Of a stretch of DNA of 64,000 bases, positions 62,201 through 64,000 are shown one piece after another; positions within the stretch are counted from its first letter, which is position 1; every line of letters begins with the position of its first letter. The position numbers and the translations under genes are program-made. This DNA is from Rhynochetos jubatus (Eukaryota; Chordata; Aves; Eurypygiformes; Rhynochetidae), in assembly GCA_027574665.1 (NCBI GenBank), contig CM050659.1, positions 18,391,001-18,455,000 on the forward strand. The letters are read 5' to 3'. A model generated the notes under the pieces. That model saw only the letters and a program-made list of their open reading frames with translations, made no database searches and was not told the DNA's origin.

Positions 62201-64000
62201 TACAGAAAATCTATTTAGCACACATGATTTAAGGAGTAATAGTACAATTCTCTACATCCCTGTCTCACAAGCATTTAATGACTTTCAGGAACATAAAGCC
62301 AATATCACTTTCTTCCATGATGAGCTGTTCAAAGCATAGGAGAGAGCATTCAGAGCAGAGCGCAATGATGTTTACAAATTCCTTTCCTTTCTTCACCATA
62401 TTGATGTGCTGTGGCACAGATCATGTGCCAATAGTTCTCCAAGGGTTTCTTTACAAGCAGACATTTACGGCTGAGAGCTGTCCCTGCCCAGCTCTGCCTC
62501 TGACAGGGTGCCTGCAGGGGATGGGAAAGCAGGCAGCAGGGGGTGTGAGCTGATTTTGAGGTGCACAATGGAATACACCTTCAGGTTTAAAATGACATAA
62601 CGGCCTCGGCTTAAAGCCCAAGTCTGGGCTAGGAGTCACCAACACTGAAGGACAAAATTGAGCAGACCAGATTTTGGAGACTCTCATCCTCTTGTCCCTT
62701 ATCTCTCCTCTGGACGATCAGCAGCTCTGGAATTATGTCTCTCCCTCAAGAAAACCTACCCACACGGCAAAACCCAACCTAAACAATACCCCCCTACTCA
62801 AGCCTTTCAAAGTCTCACAGCTCAAAGCAGAATGGGAACCAGACATCCCAGAGGACCTCTTTTCCCCACACCACCACATTTACAAACGGAATTTAAGAAT
62901 CCTTTTCCAGAAAAGCTTGCACAGCAGCAGCCCGCTTCCAGCTTTGTTACTACAGAACTGAAACGGGGCAGTCTCCCAAATTTTTCATTTAACTGAACAT
63001 GAATATCAGCTGAGAATAACCACACACCCTAGTGCATGCTCCCTGTTCCTTATCTGAGTTGAAGTTAAATAAAAGCACTTGCACTTTCCACTTCTGAAGA
63101 TCACGCAAGCTGGCTGGGGGGAAGCATGAAGGGGAACTTTCCCATTCCTTCTGAGCGAGGATTATACAGATGAGACCGTAAATAATATCAGAGCTATTGA
63201 AATGACCTGAGAGGACAGTAAGATTTATTTCATAGTTTATCTCATCACTTTTGTGAATGAGATGACGGAATGAAGCTTGAGCGTTCAATTTAATCCCTTC
63301 CTCCCTTTTTTATTGAGTCAGGTGATGTTCAAAGAATTTTATGTAGCTGTTTGAAAGTCAGAATTTTTAATAAGTGACACAGAAAAGATTACAGTGAGGA
63401 AAAGACGTGGATAACACAATACTGTACGTAAGAAAAAAATGGCTTTGCAGCGACTTTCCCTATGAAGGCAGAGGGACAGAAGCTATTTTTTGTGATTTAT
63501 CCATACAGTCTCCTTAACCACTACTTGCACTTGACTAATGGAGGAAAAAATTAGAGAAATAAAAGGACAGGTTGGGAACCTCAGCATGGAAACACAATAC
63601 ATGGATGCACAACTTTCCAGGGGCACAGCATCGATATATGAATATATGCATGTTGGACAGTGATCACGTACGATCAGGCCATGGACGCTGACTTACTATC
63701 TGCCCAAAAGCAGAGGTCAGTTGCTCAGCTGTCCATATGTATACACGGACAGTGGAGTAAGATGTTGTTTCCATTAGTACCAGCTTTATCCTTGACTCCT
63801 CCAGGGTCAGTGGCTCACCTTTAACAGCGAATTCTCAGCCTAAATCAAGGTGAGTACAGCAGCTGAGAGAGTTTCAAGAACCCTTACGCAAAATGTTTTC
63901 AGGGTTGTGGGCACCTTCACTTAGAAAAACATTTTTTACTCTGAAACTGGAGAAAAGTCAAGGTAAGAGATGATTTTGTTATGGTTAAAAACCCAAGTTC

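Larger units (their letters stand above)
1..64000 (-). other. IL1RAPL2: Partial IL1RAPL2 transcription unit spanning the window
   Basis: The two exons are internal to the receptor gene, so in gene direction the sequence right of 8996 should be intron leading to the exon for the end of Ig2, and the sequence left of 2579 should be intron leading to the transmembrane exon. I looked for the Ig1, Ig2, linker and transmembrane peptides on the minus strand and did not find them, so neither gene end is present. In the known protein, three extracellular Ig domains are followed by one membrane helix, a cytoplasmic TIR domain and a C-terminal tail; family members act at neuronal synapses. That the right-hand 55 kb belongs entirely to this gene is inference from the missing exons and from the known giant introns of the gene. 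Confidence 0.75.
58129..64000 (-). other. Intronic stretch with no recognised gene
   Basis: It contains two T15 tracts (58782-58796 and 59252-59266) and short unrecognised open frames. I found no CR1, no SINE and no receptor exon up to the right edge of the window. Confidence 0.6.

Noticed and set aside
1-64000. Bacterial-type features (operons, CRISPR, rRNA, tRNA, riboswitches) and endogenous retroviruses
   Set aside because: Nothing of the kind is seen. The window is vertebrate intronic DNA, and I could recognise no retroviral LTR or gene.

Overview
The window looks like bird nuclear DNA. It is mostly AT-leaning non-coding sequence with few repeats, and the clearest repeats are CR1 LINEs, the dominant retroposon of birds and other sauropsids. 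I recognise one gene, IL1RAPL2 (interleukin-1 receptor accessory protein-like 2), read on the minus strand. Two neighbouring coding exons can be placed to the base, at 8996 to 8867 and at 2724 to 2579. Together they encode most of the third extracellular immunoglobulin domain. The family assignment rests on near-identity to the human IL1RAPL2 protein as I remember it; no database search was possible.

Layout, read in gene direction (right to left). Positions 64000 to 8997 appear to be a single intron of at least 55 kb, in which I found no upstream IL1RAPL2 exon. Next come the first Ig3 exon (8996-8867), a 6.1 kb intron (8866-2725), the second Ig3 exon (2724-2579), and the start of the next intron, which runs off the left edge. 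The signal peptide, Ig1, Ig2, transmembrane and TIR exons lie outside the window. Very large introns are typical of this gene in other vertebrates.

Repeats explain little of the rest. They are: a CR1 3' end (about 2335-2563) whose end lies only 15 bases inside the intron after the second exon; an internally deleted antisense CR1 (about 41121-42328); a CR1 tail fragment (28195-28251); a decayed CR1-type reverse-transcriptase relic (about 45340-45760); a MIR/CORE-SINE-like copy (about 43386-43515); three possible ancient amniote repeat relics (33106-33360, 48222-48290 and, weakest, 25782-25825); a 91 bp tandem duplication (14515-14696); and several homopolymer or A/C-rich tracts. Two stretches are locally CpG-rich (about 21000-21520 and 55020-55380), and four AT-rich blocks look like possible conserved non-coding elements.

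I see no rRNA, tRNA, CRISPR, operon or intact mobile element, no endogenous retrovirus that I can recognise, and no sign of a new multi-gene system. The most useful leads are the CR1 beside the splice donor, the CpG-rich intronic patches, the G-rich tracts on the transcribed strand, and the candidate conserved elements.
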